Below are positions 33,750 through 42,709 of a DNA stretch of 64,000 bases, piece after piece. The stretch is from Pseudomonadota bacterium (GTDB lineage Bacteria; Pseudomonadota; Gammaproteobacteria; Steroidobacterales; Steroidobacteraceae), in the NCBI GenBank assembly GCA_037200975.1, contig JBBCGI010000001.1, forward strand, positions 1,674,001-1,738,000. Reading direction: 5' to 3'. Position 1 is the stretch's first letter. Each line of letters begins with the position of its first letter. Both the position numbers and the translations under genes were made by a program. Below the pieces are notes generated by a model that saw only the letters and a list, made by a program, of their open reading frames with translations, was not told the origin of the DNA and did not search any database.

Positions 33750-36700
33750 TCAGGTCGGCCGTGCCGACCCGGGCGCCATGCGCTTTCGCACCAGCGCCTG
33801 CCGCGCCTCCCATTCCTTCTCCGGCTCCATCTTCACGATGAACTCGGACTGGCCGGAGGCGTGCAGCGCCACGGGAATACCGTCGCGATACAGCACGCGA
33901 TTGTTGGTCAACGAGGCCACGCGTTGCCCCGGGGTGATGATGCCGGTGAGATTGAGCGGATCGGCGGCGCTCAGCGAAACGAGAGCGCCCTTCGTTTCCA
34001 GCTTGCGGATCGCGCGCATCGCGGACACCGCCTCGGGCAGCGCATATTGTTCGCCCGCCATGCCGGCGACGAAACGGCCGCCGCGGATCTTGCCCTGCGC
34101 CTCGAGGCGCCGGAACACGCGCAGCAGTTGATGCCATGGCGGCAGCCAGCTTGCCTCGCGCTCGAACAACTTGCGGAACACGACGCCGTAGCGGCGCAGC
34201 AGGATGTCGGCGACCTGCTCGATGGATTCGGCATCGCCAGCGGTCTTGCCACGACGGATAAGACTCCAACGGCCCGCGTCTTCGAGTCCGAACAATGCGA
34301 TGCGCCGCCGGCGCGCCACGAGCTGACGGCGCTTGTCGCTCGGAATGAGCAATGCACGCAGACCGGAATAACTATCCGCGTTCACGAGGCCCGCCGAGAC
34401 GAGCTCGCCGAGTGCGGTCTCGGCCTGGGATTTGAGCAGATTGGACCCGGCCACCATGTCGTCGAAGAACGAGGCGCCGTGGCCGGTGAGGTAGTCGAAC
34501 AGCGCCTTTGCGCCGTGTGACAACTGCATTTCCTCGCGCGGCGCCGCGGCGACTGAATGCCACAGGCTCCAGTTCTTGCGCGAGACGAGCGCGATGGGCG
34601 TGGTTCGCACCGGTGCCGCGCCAGGCGACTTCGACGGCGTGAGCCGCGCCCACAACGCGCGGCCTGACAAACACAAACTATCCAGCCAGTGCGGGTCGTA
34701 CTCGTTCAACCGCGCCGGCAGCACGTCCGCTTCCCATGCGGCCGCGGGCACTTCGTAACCCTCGAGCTGCTCGATGACCCTGGCCAGACTCTCGACGCCC
34801 TCGGGCTTCGGCGCGCGCGTCACACCCTGCCAGTCGAAGAGATAACGCATGAAATCCGCCGAGCTCACCGGTTCGATCTCGGCACGCAGCGTCTTGATGG
34901 TGTAGCGGCTGATACGCGCCAGCAGGCGGCGCTCGCACCACTCGAGCGTGGCAGCGCCCATCTGCACGGCCTCGGGCGCGCCCGCCTCTTCCGTGAAACG
35001 GCCGCGCAACACGAAGCCCTCGCTTTCGAGCTCGACCAGCGCGAGGCCGATCTCGGAATTCTCGAGGCCCGACGATTCGGCCAGGTCGCGCGCAGTGACG
35101 GGCCCGAGGCTTTGCAGGCGACCACGCACGAGATCCGTGATCGCGGTTTCGCGTTGCCAGACCTTGCCGGCCTTTTCCGGCGGCGCGCTGATCACGGGAT
35201 CGAGCCACCCTTGTGGATAGACCGACTGGACCAGCGGCAGGCACTCCGCGCAGACCCAGAACGTATGGCTGCCGTGGTGCAGGCGCGTGGCGCGCCGCGC
35301 ATCGATCAACTGCTCGAGATGCCGAACCCAGCCGGCGCTGGCACCCTCCTGCTCGGTGATGAAGCCCATGGCGTGCATGGCATCGTGCAGCTCGTCGGGG
35401 TTGGTGACCTCGGGCCACGCCTGCTCGCGCACCGTGGAGATAGCCGCCGGATCGAGACGCCCCATGTCGGAGGCGGATTCCGGATCGAGCCAGCGGCGCT
35501 GCGCGACGGCGTTCGTGCGGCGCTCCTCGAGCGGGGCGTCGTCGAGGAAGGCATAGGGCCGCGCGGTGAGGATTTCCGCGGCCAGCGGCGATGGTGTCGG
35601 CAGATCGCGCGCCAGCACTTTCTTCTCGCCGCTCTCGAGTGCGCGCAGCAAGGCCTTCAAGCCTTCGAGGTCCATGGCCTCGTGCAGGCAGTCGTCTAGC
35701 GTCTGTTTGACGAGGGGATGATCGGGGATCTCGCGCGGTCCGCTCAAATTTTCGGCGCAGGCGATCTGATCGGGGAACAACACCGCGATCAGGTCCTCGG
35801 ACGCCATGCGCTGGATCTGCGGCGGCGTGCGTTTGCCGCCGGAGTTGCGGCGGATCGCGAGCGAGATGCTGGCGTTCCAGCGCCAGCGCGCGGTGAACAT
35901 CGGCGAATCCAGCATCGCCTGGATCAGCGTGTCTTCGACCGTTGCGCTGTTGAGAAAACGCGCGACACTTTCGAGCTCGAAGCTGTGGGTCTCACCGAGC
36001 GACAGGATGATGGCGTCCTCGGTGGCCGCCGCCTGCAGTTCGAAGTTGAAAGTGCGGCAGAATTTCTTGCGCAGCGAGAGGCCGAACGCGCGGTTGATAC
36101 GCGCGCCGAACGGGGCATGGATGATGAGCTGCATGCCGCCGGATTCGTCGAAGAAGCGCTCGAACACCAGCGTGTTCAATGTCGGTAGTTTGCCAAGCAC
36201 CGCCTTGGCGCCGGCGAGGTATTCGATCATCTGGTGCGCGGCGGGACGCGGCAGGTGGTAACGCGCCTCGACGGTGTCGATGGCGGCGGCGATGGTCTCG
36301 GCAGTCACCTCGGGCAGCAGCGCTTCGATGTCCTCGCGCAGGCGCGACACGGCGAACGAAAGCTCGTCGGTGCGCGCCGGCGCCTCGCCCAGCCAGAACG
36401 GAATGCTAGGCGGCTGGCCCTTCGCGTCCTCGACGCGCACCTTGCCGGCTTCGACGCGCAGGATGCGATACGAGGTGTTGCCCAGCTGGAAGATGTCGCC
36501 CGCCAGGCTTTCGATGGCGAAATCCTCGTTCAGCGTGCCGACGAAGATTCCGGCGGGCTCCATGATGACCTGGTAATCCGCATTGTCGGGGATCGCGCCG
36601 CCGCAGGTGATGGCGGTGAGCCGCGCGCCCTTGCGCGCGCGTAGTACCTTGTTGACGGCGTCGCGATGTAGATAGGTTCCGCGGCGGCCGCGTTTGGTGT

Positions 36701-38165
36701 CGATGCCTTCGGCGAGCATGCGCACGACGGCGTCGAAGTCGTGGCGGGACAGATTGCGATATGAATACGCGCCACGCACCAGTTCGAACAGCTCGTCCTC
36801 GCCGTATTCGCGCGCGGCGACCTCGGCGACGATCTGCTGCGACAACACGTCGAGCGGATGTTCGGGAATGTGCAGCCGGTCGAGCTCGCCGCGCCGGACC
36901 GCATCCAGCAGCGCCACGCAGTCGATCATTTCATCGCGGCTGCTCGGAAAGATGCGGCCCTTCGGCACGCCGCCCACCGAGTGGTTGGCGCGGCCGACGC
37001 GTTGCAGGAACACGGAGATGGCGCGCGGGCTGCCGAGCTGGCAGACCAGCTCGACGTCGCCGATGTCGATGCCGAGCTCGAGCGAGGCCGTCGCGACCAT
37101 GACCTTGAGCTGCCCCGCCTTGAGACGCTGCTCCGCGCTGAACCGCGTCTCCTTCGAGAGCGAGCCATGATGGGCCGCGACGTGTTCTTCGCCGATACGC
37201 TCGGCGAGGTGGCGCGAGACGCGCTCCACCATGCGGCGCGTGTTGGCGAAGATGAGCGTGGTGTGATGTTCCTGGATGAGCTGCGCCAGCTGGTCGTACA
37301 CCGTCGCCCACACTTCGCCCGACATCACCGCCTCGAGCGGCGCAGGCGGCATCACGAGATTGAGGTCGCGCTCGCGGACGTGACCGCTGTTGACGATGCG
37401 GCAGGCTAAGTCGGTGCCGGGTCGGACTTGCGGGAGTTGCACGTGGGGCAACAGCGAGAGCGTTTCGCCGCGCGCGCAACTCCCGTAAGTCCGACCCGGC
37501 ACCGACTTAGCCCCCACCAGGAACTTCGCGACTTCCTCGATCGGTTTCTGCGTCGCGGACAGGCCGATGCGCTGCACGGGCTGCAGGGCGTTGGCCGCCA
37601 GCCGTTCCAGCGTCAGCGACAGGTGCGCGCCGCGTTTGGTCTGCGCGACGGCGTGGATCTCGTCCACGATCACGGTGCGGACGTTCTGCAACATCTCGCG
37701 CCCGGAGGCGCTCGTCAACAGTAGATAGAGCGACTCCGGCGTGGTCACCAGGATGTGCGGGTTGACCCGGCGCATGGCCGCGCGTTCGAACTGCGAGGTA
37801 TCCCCGGTGCGCACCTGCGCACGGATCTGCGGCGCGCAGGCGCCGCTCTTGAGCATCTCCGCCGAAATCCCCGCGAGCGGCGCGTCGAGATTGCGCTGGA
37901 TGTCGTTCGACAGCGCTTTCAACGGCGACACGTACACCACGCGCGTGACGTCGCGCAGCGCGCCGGCGGCACCCTCGCGCACCAGCGAATCGATCGCGGC
38001 GAGGAACGCGGCCAACGTCTTGCCCGACCCGGTCGGTGCCGCGATCAGCGCATGCTGGCCGCTCGCGATCGCCGGCCATGCCTCGAGCTGCGCCGGGGTG
38101 GCGCCGTGCGGAAACGTGCTGGCGAACCACGCGTGGACAGCGGGGTGAAACTGGGGAAGGGGCAT
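33750..38165 (-). CDS. lhr: Lhr-type DEAD/DEAH-box DNA helicase, interrupted in frame by a palindromic repeat
   Basis: A 1471-residue Lhr (large helicase-related) protein, the ATP-dependent 3'-5' helicase of DNA repair. Walker A is APTGSGKT (43-50), motif II DEIH (168-171), motif III SATQ (203-206) and motif [14 protein letters not shown]. The winged-helix and Lhr-specific domains fill the C-terminal 850 residues. Residues 219-253 are extra: they are encoded by a family B palindrome (37404-37512) lying between motif III and the second RecA domain. Removing its 105-bp core restores LVGACRIV. ATG 38165 ([10 protein letters not shown]) matches homologues better than the ATG at 38246. Confidence 0.94.
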   Translation of the reverse strand: MPLPQFHPAVHAWFASTFPHGATPAQLEAWPAIASGQHALIAAPTGSGKTLAAFLAAIDSLVREGAAGALRDVTRVVYVSPLKALSNDIQRNLDAPLAGISAEMLKSGACAPQIRAQVRTGDTSQFERAAMRRVNPHILVTTPESLYLLLTSASGREMLQNVRTVIVDEIHAVAQTKRGAHLSLTLERLAANALQPVQRIGLSATQKPIEEVAKFLVGAKSVPGRTYGSCARGETLSLLPHVQLPQVRPGTDLACRIVNSGHVRERDLNLVMPPAPLEAVMSGEVWATVYDQLAQLIQEHHTTLIFANTRRMVERVSRHLAERIGEEHVAAHHGSLSKETRFSAEQRLKAGQLKVMVATASLELGIDIGDVELVCQLGSPRAISVFLQRVGRANHSVGGVPKGRIFPSSRDEMIDCVALLDAVRRGELDRLHIPEHPLDVLSQQIVAEVAAREYGEDELFELVRGAYSYRNLSRHDFDAVVRMLAEGIDTKRGRRGTYLHRDAVNKVLRARKGARLTAITCGGAIPDNADYQVIMEPAGIFVGTLNEDFAIESLAGDIFQLGNTSYRILRVEAGKVRVEDAKGQPPSIPFWLGEAPARTDELSFAVSRLREDIEALLPEVTAETIAAAIDTVEARYHLPRPAAHQMIEYLAGAKAVLGKLPTLNTLVFERFFDESGGMQLIIHAPFGARINRAFGLSLRKKFCRTFNFELQAAATEDAIILSLGETHSFELESVARFLNSATVEDTLIQAMLDSPMFTARWRWNASISLAIRRNSGGKRTPPQIQRMASEDLIAVLFPDQIACAENLSGPREIPDHPLVKQTLDDCLHEAMDLEGLKALLRALESGEKKVLARDLPTPSPLAAEILTARPYAFLDDAPLEERRTNAVAQRRWLDPESASDMGRLDPAAISTVREQAWPEVTNPDELHDAMHAMGFITEQEGASAGWVRHLEQLIDARRATRLHHGSHTFWVCAECLPLVQSVYPQGWLDPVISAPPEKAGKVWQRETAITDLVRGRLQSLGPVTARDLAESSGLENSEIGLALVELESEGFVLRGRFTEEAGAPEAVQMGAATLEWCERRLLARISRYTIKTLRAEIEPVSSADFMRYLFDWQGVTRAPKPEGVESLARVIEQLEGYEVPAAAWEADVLPARLNEYDPHWLDSLCLSGRALWARLTPSKSPGAAPVRTTPIALVSRKNWSLWHSVAAAPREEMQLSHGAKALFDYLTGHGASFFDDMVAGSNLLKSQAETALGELVSAGLVNADSYSGLRALLIPSDKRRQLVARRRRIALFGLEDAGRWSLIRRGKTAGDAESIEQVADILLRRYGVVFRKLFEREASWLPPWHQLLRVFRRLEAQGKIRGGRFVAGMAGEQYALPEAVSAMRAIRKLETKGALVSLSAADPLNLTGIITPGQRVASLTNNRVLYRDGIPVALHASGQSEFIVKMEPEKEWEARQALVRKRMAPGSARPT
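37404..37512. repeat. Family B palindromic repeat, copy 2, inside lhr
   Basis: Arms 37404-37440 and 37476-37512 form a 37-bp inverted repeat with one mismatch. The core CTAAGTCGGTGCCGG...CTTAG is shared with 14770-14873. The CTAAG-to-CTTAG span (37406-37510) is 105 bp, a multiple of three, and has no stop in the lhr frame, so it codes for 35 residues ([17 protein letters not shown] onward). The centre differs from copy 1, so only the arms are conserved. Confidence 0.95.
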
Positions 38166-38403
38166 GTCGCACCTTATATAGGAGTGCCCGGGGAGCAATC
38201 CATCCAGCGCCGGCCGCGACTCTCCCCTGTATATCCCTACTCGCAAGTAGGAAATCGTTGCGAAACCGGCAGATACACCACTTGAGCAACGCCGGAGCGG
38301 GCGGTATCCCGTCGCATTTCAGGTCGTTCGGTTGCCTCCCCGGGGCGGCTTCGCGCCGGGCCGTGTAAACATGCGCGCACATCAGCCGAGGCAGCAGATA
38401 TCC

Positions 38404-39126
38404 ATGGACCGGGTGCGGACCAGCGTACGACCCACCGCCGCGATCACGCCGGCGGAGTGGGACGACATCTGGGCGTTGACGTTCGAGTTCTACGACGTCG
38501 AACGCGACTACGCCGAGGCGGAGCTGCGCCGGCGCCAGTCGATCGCGATGTTTCGCATGAACGGCGCGCTGGTCGGCATGGCGGCCATCGACATCTACAA
38601 AACGCGCTTTCGCGGCCGGCGCATCGCCGTCATCTCCACCGTCCACGTGTTGATCCGCGAGAACTGGCGCGGCCGCAACCTGATCCAGAAGCTCGGGCTG
38701 CGCATGTTCCTGCGCACGCTGCTGCGCCATCCGCTGCACCCTATCTACTGGTTCTTCGACACCTTCAGCTACAAGAGCTACCTGCTGCTGCCGCGCAACT
38801 TCCAGACCTACTGGCCGCGTTACGACGCGCCCACCCCCGAGCCGCGCGCGGCGCTCATCGACCAGCTGGCCACGCAGACGTACGGCCCGGCGTGGCGGCC
38901 GGCCCGCGGCGTCGCGGTCCGTTCGGGGCAGAAGCGCCTGCGTGAAACAGCCGCGCCGCTCGAGCTGCGCGCGGGCGCGAGTCCCGATCTGCTGTTCTTT
39001 GCGCACATGAACCCCGGCCACGCCGAGGGCGACATGCTGGTGTGTTTGTGTCCGCTCACGCCCGCCAACTGGCTGAGCGTCGCGCGCAAGGCGCTCGAGC
39101 GGCGCGCACGCCACGGCGAACATTGA
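38404..39126 (+). CDS. GNAT-like acyltransferase domain protein
   Basis: A 240-residue protein. The segment AVISTVHVLIRENWRGRNLIQKLGLRMFL (about 70-100) looks like the acetyl-CoA-binding loop of GNAT N-acetyltransferases (R-x-x-G-R/N pattern followed by a helix). The flanking strands FRMNGALVGMAAIDIYK also fit. The remainder (NFQTYWPRYDAPTPEPRAA and beyond) is not recognised. An ATG at 38371 would extend it by 11 residues and is possible. The 238 bp before it (38166-38403) hold no gene but include a 6-bp-arm palindrome at 38236-38251. Confidence 0.6.
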   Translation: MDRVRTSVRPTAAITPAEWDDIWALTFEFYDVERDYAEAELRRRQSIAMFRMNGALVGMAAIDIYKTRFRGRRIAVISTVHVLIRENWRGRNLIQKLGLRMFLRTLLRHPLHPIYWFFDTFSYKSYLLLPRNFQTYWPRYDAPTPEPRAALIDQLATQTYGPAWRPARGVAVRSGQKRLRETAAPLELRAGASPDLLFFAHMNPGHAEGDMLVCLCPLTPANWLSVARKALERRARHGEH

Positions 39127-39157
39127 CGGCGGCGGCCGCGCGCGCGACTCTCCCACC

Positions 39158-39859
39158 ATGTTCGACATCCGCGCAGACGACATCGAAATGCTGGTGAGGC
39201 TGCTGGCCGCCCTCGCCGCCGGCTCGTTCATCGGCTACGAGCGCTCCTTTCATGGACGGCCCGCGGGCCTGCGCACCCACGTCCTGGTGTGCCTGGCGTC
39301 GGCCGTGCTGATGCTGGTCACCGTCTACGAAGACCACTGGGTGCGCACGCCCGGCGATTCGCGGCTCGACCCGACCCGCATGGCGCAGGGCATCATGACC
39401 GGCATCGGCTTCCTGGGCGCCGGCGTCATCGTCAAGGAAGGCCTCAACGTGCGCGGCCTCACGACCGCGGCGTCCATCTGGATCACGGCCGCCATCGGCG
39501 TACTGGCCGGCGTCGGCCTCTATCTACCGATGATCATCTCGGTGATCATGACGCTCGCGGTGCTGTCGGTATTCCGCTGGATCGAGATGAAGGTGCCGAC
39601 CCAGGCCTTCTACTATTTCGACGTCAAGTACGAGCGCGAAGGCAATCTTTCGGAAGAAGGCATGCGCGAGCTGCTGAAGCGCCTCGGATTCAGCATCGCC
39701 AACTTCAGCTACCGGCTCGAAGGTTCGGGCGCCGACCGCATGCTGCGGCACAAGATGACGCTGCAGACCACGGACCGCTCCGCAGCCGCGCGACTGGCCC
39801 GCTGGCTCGAAGAAAACCGCACGGTGCTCGAATTCCGTCTTTCGCCGACCGGCGATTGA
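39158..39859 (+). CDS. MgtC/SapB-family membrane protein
   Basis: A 233-residue protein. The N-terminal 140 residues contain four to five hydrophobic spans and the family signatures GYERSFHGRPAGLRTH (about 27-42) and GIGFLGAGVIVKEGLNVRGLTTAAS (about 85-110). A C-terminal soluble ACT-like domain (about 145-233) follows. MgtC proteins support growth at low Mg2+ and inside phagocytes, at least in Salmonella by inhibiting ATP synthase. Here it may serve magnesium or stress response, which is not shown by the sequence. Confidence 0.92.
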   Translation: MFDIRADDIEMLVRLLAALAAGSFIGYERSFHGRPAGLRTHVLVCLASAVLMLVTVYEDHWVRTPGDSRLDPTRMAQGIMTGIGFLGAGVIVKEGLNVRGLTTAASIWITAAIGVLAGVGLYLPMIISVIMTLAVLSVFRWIEMKVPTQAFYYFDVKYEREGNLSEEGMRELLKRLGFSIANFSYRLEGSGADRMLRHKMTLQTTDRSAAARLARWLEENRTVLEFRLSPTGD

Positions 39860-39958
39860 CGAGCGGCCGCCGGGCCTCGACCAAAGCCGGCATTGACCGA
39901 CACGCCCTGAGTTGTTTGTCTGGCATTGCGGCCCGCCGCCATGCGCCACGATGCGCGC

Positions 39959-40441
39959 ATGAACAAACAATGGTTGATGGGTGTCGCGATCGCGACGCTG
40001 GCGATGACCGCCTGTCAGACGGCCGGCACCGGCTCGGGCAATGTCCGCGGCTCCAACCGGCCGGTGGCATTCACCTGGGAGAGCACCGATAGCGTTTCGG
40101 GCAACATCACCGCCACTTTCGCTTCCGGGCGTGTCTTCAAAGGCACGTATTTTCAGATCACGCGCGACACGCGCGTCGACCGTCTCGATCCGTTGTGGGA
40201 TGGCTGGGGCCGCCCCTATCGCCGCAGCGCCTGGCGCTACTGGGCTGCCGATCCCGGCCCGGAGTTCGTGAAAACCTACAGCGGGCGCGTGTTGGCCAAC
40301 CTGCATTCACCCGACGGTGATCACATGCGGTGCCGGTTCACCTTGATCAGCCCGCAACGCGGCATGGCGGGCGGCGGCGAAGGACGCTGCCAGCTCTCCG
40401 ACTCGGACAAGGAAATCAACGCGGAATTTCCGCGCCAATAG
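39959..40441 (+). CDS. Hypothetical lipoprotein
   Basis: A 160-residue predicted lipoprotein with a signal peptide and lipobox LAMTAC (Cys19). The mature part is Gly- and Trp-rich (DGWGRPYRRSAWRYWAADPG) and ends in a strand-rich segment with two cysteines (MRCRFTLISPQ, then GRCQL) that could form a disulfide. ATG 39959 is preferred over 39926, because only the later start gives a proper signal. No family recognised. Confidence 0.72.
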   Translation: MNKQWLMGVAIATLAMTACQTAGTGSGNVRGSNRPVAFTWESTDSVSGNITATFASGRVFKGTYFQITRDTRVDRLDPLWDGWGRPYRRSAWRYWAADPGPEFVKTYSGRVLANLHSPDGDHMRCRFTLISPQRGMAGGGEGRCQLSDSDKEINAEFPRQ

Positions 40442-40450
40442 GCTTTGGGC

Positions 40451-40837
40451 CTATGCCGGCCGCTTGACGGAGCGCGCGCGTTTGTCAGCGGCCCGCGGGC
40501 GTTTCGCGGCCTTCCCGAGCAAGGGTCCGAGCGAACGACGCGCCGCCGCATCGATGCGGTGGCTCGTGGCGTGATAGCGGCGCACCACTTCCCCACCGAA
40601 TCTGGTGAGCCTCACGCCGCCGCCGCGCGCACCTCCGACCGTGGCGTGCGTCACGGGCTCGGTGAACGAGGCATTCAGATCCTGCAGCAACAGCCAGGCG
40701 TAGCGGTAACTCATGCCGAGTGAGACCGCGGCCTTGGTGAGCGAACCCAATTCCGCGATCGCTTCGAGCAGCGAGATTTTCCCCGGCCCCAGCGAACAAC
40801 GTGGCGCGAGGTCTACGCGGAATCTCACCAGCTGCAT
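40451..40837 (-). CDS. ModE-type winged-helix DNA-binding protein
   Basis: A 128-residue protein made of the N-terminal DNA-binding domain of the ModE/LysR type only. KISLLEAIAELGSLTKAAVSLGMSYRYAW (about 20-48) is the winged helix, followed by GGVRLTRFGGEVVRRY. The molybdate-binding TOBE domains of ModE are missing, as in the short ModE-like regulators. A Lys/Arg-rich tail ends the protein. It is divergent from the exported protein at 40907, 69 bp away, which is its likely target. Ligand unknown. Confidence 0.85.
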   Translation of the reverse strand: MQLVRFRVDLAPRCSLGPGKISLLEAIAELGSLTKAAVSLGMSYRYAWLLLQDLNASFTEPVTHATVGGARGGGVRLTRFGGEVVRRYHATSHRIDAAARRSLGPLLGKAAKRPRAADKRARSVKRPA

Positions 40838-40906
40838 GTCACGGCCTCCCGGGTTTGCGATAGGCTGTATACGCGCAAGCATTGCGCGTGTCGACGAGGG
40901 GGGCAA

Positions 40907-41464
40907 ATGAACTGCACGAAGAGGTGGGCCACAATCCTGTCGTTGTGCTCCGCGCTGTGCGTCGCGGCGCCTGCATCCGCCGATGAACCCGCCCCGCAGA
41001 CCGGACAAGGCTGCGACTCCTTCACCTGGAATCTCGCGCGCGAGTTCGCGGCGCTGAAGAAACCGGCGATGCTGCTGGCCGCCTCCGCGGATCCGAAAGT
41101 GAATCCGGTGCGCCTCGAAGAAAGCCAACACGTCACCGCGACACTGGTGCCGCAAGGTTCCGTTTCGTTCGCGGCGCCGCCGGCACGCCAGCGCAAGAGC
41201 GAAAACGCCACGGCCGGCCTGTTGTTCTTCAAGACCGGCGGCGCAGGCCGTTACCGCATCTCGCTCACGTCGCGCCACTGGATCGACGTGCTCGACGGCC
41301 GAAAGGCCATCGACTCCGTGGCGCACGAAGGGCGCGGCGGCTGCGAGTTGCTGCACAAGGTAGTCGAGTTCGAACTACCCGCGAACCGCGATCTGGTGTT
41401 GCAGCTGAGTGGCGACGACGCGGCCACAGTCGATGTCGTCGTGACGAAGGTCGCGCACGAATGA
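40907..41464 (+). CDS. Hypothetical periplasmic protein, first of a two-gene unit
   Basis: A 185-residue exported protein with a signal peptide (about 1-26, VAAPASADEP). The mature part has two to three cysteines (CDSFTWNL, GGCELLHK) and a beta-rich C-terminal half ending VVVTKVAHE. It could be a small binding or stress protein. The stop overlaps the next membrane-protein gene by 4 bp, and a ModE-type regulator is divergent. No family recognised. Confidence 0.7.
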   Translation: MNCTKRWATILSLCSALCVAAPASADEPAPQTGQGCDSFTWNLAREFAALKKPAMLLAASADPKVNPVRLEESQHVTATLVPQGSVSFAAPPARQRKSENATAGLLFFKTGGAGRYRISLTSRHWIDVLDGRKAIDSVAHEGRGGCELLHKVVEFELPANRDLVLQLSGDDAATVDVVVTKVAHE

Positions 41465-41913
41465 ATTCCCGCGTGCAATGGCTGCTGGCGCGGATCGCGC
41501 TGGCCGCATGGCTCGCGTCCTGGTTCCTGCCGGTCATCGACGGTTACGCGGGTTGGGCCGCTTTCCGCGCCGCCCTCGAAGGACCGTTTCGCCATTCGTT
41601 CCCGACGGCGCCGGAGGATGCAATTCCCCAGGTGTTCAGCGCGCTGACGAACGTCGCGTTCCCGATCATGTTCCTCATGCTCGCGCGCAACCGGGTTCAG
41701 CACGCCGCGCGCTTCCTGCAGGGCGCCTCGATCTGCCTGATCCTCGATCTGTACTGGCTGGTGCAGGCGGCGCGGGCGAATGAGCTCGAAAAACTGCTGG
41801 CGGGTTACTACGCGTGGGTGGGCGCGTTCGCCCTGCTCGCGGCGGTGGGTGCGATCAGCGTCGTTTCAAACCGTCGAACATCGAAAACACCCACGGCCGG
41901 CACGCCATCATGA
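41461..41913 (+). CDS. Hypothetical inner-membrane protein with four helices
   Basis: A 150-residue integral membrane protein. Spans are visible at about 8-25 (LLARIALAAWLASWFLPV), 58-75, 83-103 and 118-138. It is translationally coupled to the exported protein upstream. Its last 20 codons overlap the end of the convergent XRE regulator gene by 59 bp. The final residues (SNRRTSKTPTAGTPS) look like an unstructured cytoplasmic tail. Function unknown. Confidence 0.7.
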   Translation: MNSRVQWLLARIALAAWLASWFLPVIDGYAGWAAFRAALEGPFRHSFPTAPEDAIPQVFSALTNVAFPIMFLMLARNRVQHAARFLQGASICLILDLYWLVQAARANELEKLLAGYYAWVGAFALLAAVGAISVVSNRRTSKTPTAGTPS

Positions 41914-42592
41914 GCGCGACGCTGCGTTTGTCGCGGCTCGGCAGGTGACGATCGAGCTCGGCGAGTTCGTTGAAATCCGCGGTGAGCCGCGCCAGCTTGC
42001 GCTGCAGGACCACGCGGGATGCCTCGGACAGCTCCGCGCTGCGAAAATGCAGCGTTTCGTCCTGCGCCTGGAAAGTGGAGCGCATGAATTCGTCGCGCAC
42101 CTGCTGCTCGTAGGTGCGGCGAATGGGCCCGTCCTCGCGCCACGAGATGGGCGCGTGCACACGCAGCCGCGCGCCGAGCCGCGCGCGCAGCTCCACCAGG
42201 TGCAGGTTGTCGAGTTTCACCAGCCAGCGACGCAGCTGTTTTTCGTCCGCATTCAATTCGGCCGCCACTTCGCGCGGCGTGTGCCCATTGGTCAGTAGAT
42301 AGAAGCAGGCCAGCAGCGGCGGATCGGCCGCCAGCGCGGTCTCCTGCGCGGCGGACAATGTGCTGGAGGTTTCCGCCGGACCGGAGGACACGGGACGCAC
42401 CAGCTCTTCCATCGAAAGCCCGGCCGCTTCGCAGATCTTCTCCAGCCGCGGCAGGCTCAAGGAGCCGCGCGACAGGATGCGCTTCACCGACGGCTCGGAC
42501 AGCGAGATGCGCCGGGCCAGCATGGCGTAAGTGATGCCGCGTGAGCGCAGGCCGCGCTTCAGCGCGAGGATGATTCGCGAGGTTTCTCCCAT
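41855..42592 (-). CDS. XRE-family transcriptional regulator with extended C-terminus
   Basis: A 245-residue regulator. A Cro/CI-type HTH fills the first 65 residues (ITYAMLARRISLSEPSVKR, then GSLSLPRLEKICEAAGLSMEEL). Residues 95-245 form a helical domain without a known name (PLLACFYLLTNGHTPREVAAEL), with a second HTH-like segment. It is divergent from the FAD dehydrogenase, and the palindrome at 42639-42663 lies between the two starts, so autoregulation and control of the dehydrogenase are likely. It overlaps the convergent membrane gene tail by 59 bp. Confidence 0.82.
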   Translation of the reverse strand: MGETSRIILALKRGLRSRGITYAMLARRISLSEPSVKRILSRGSLSLPRLEKICEAAGLSMEELVRPVSSGPAETSSTLSAAQETALAADPPLLACFYLLTNGHTPREVAAELNADEKQLRRWLVKLDNLHLVELRARLGARLRVHAPISWREDGPIRRTYEQQVRDEFMRSTFQAQDETLHFRSAELSEASRVVLQRKLARLTADFNELAELDRHLPSRDKRSVALMMACRPWVFSMFDGLKRR

Positions 42593-42638
42593 GGCGCGGG
42601 CGATTCTGCCTCAAAAACCCGCGTCGCGCGCCCGTACC

Positions 42639-42663
42639 GTGGGTATCGGTATGTAATACCCAC
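42639..42663. promoter_or_regulatory. Candidate operator of the XRE regulator
   Basis: GTGGGTAT (42639-42646) and ATACCCAC (42656-42663) form a perfect 8-bp inverted repeat with a 9-bp spacer. A third half-site GGGTAT follows at 42669-42674. It lies between the divergent XRE regulator (start 42592) and the FAD dehydrogenase (start 42710). Arm length and spacing suit a Cro-type dimer. Confidence 0.55.
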
Positions 42664-42709
42664 TTTCCGGGTATTGCCGAATGCCGCCGCACGGAGGAAT
42701 TTGCGCTCC

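Noticed and set aside
37507-39231. Minus-strand frame of 574 codons near the lhr start
   Set aside because: It is out of frame with lhr and overlaps the GNAT-like gene antisense. Its Arg-rich sequence has no domain.
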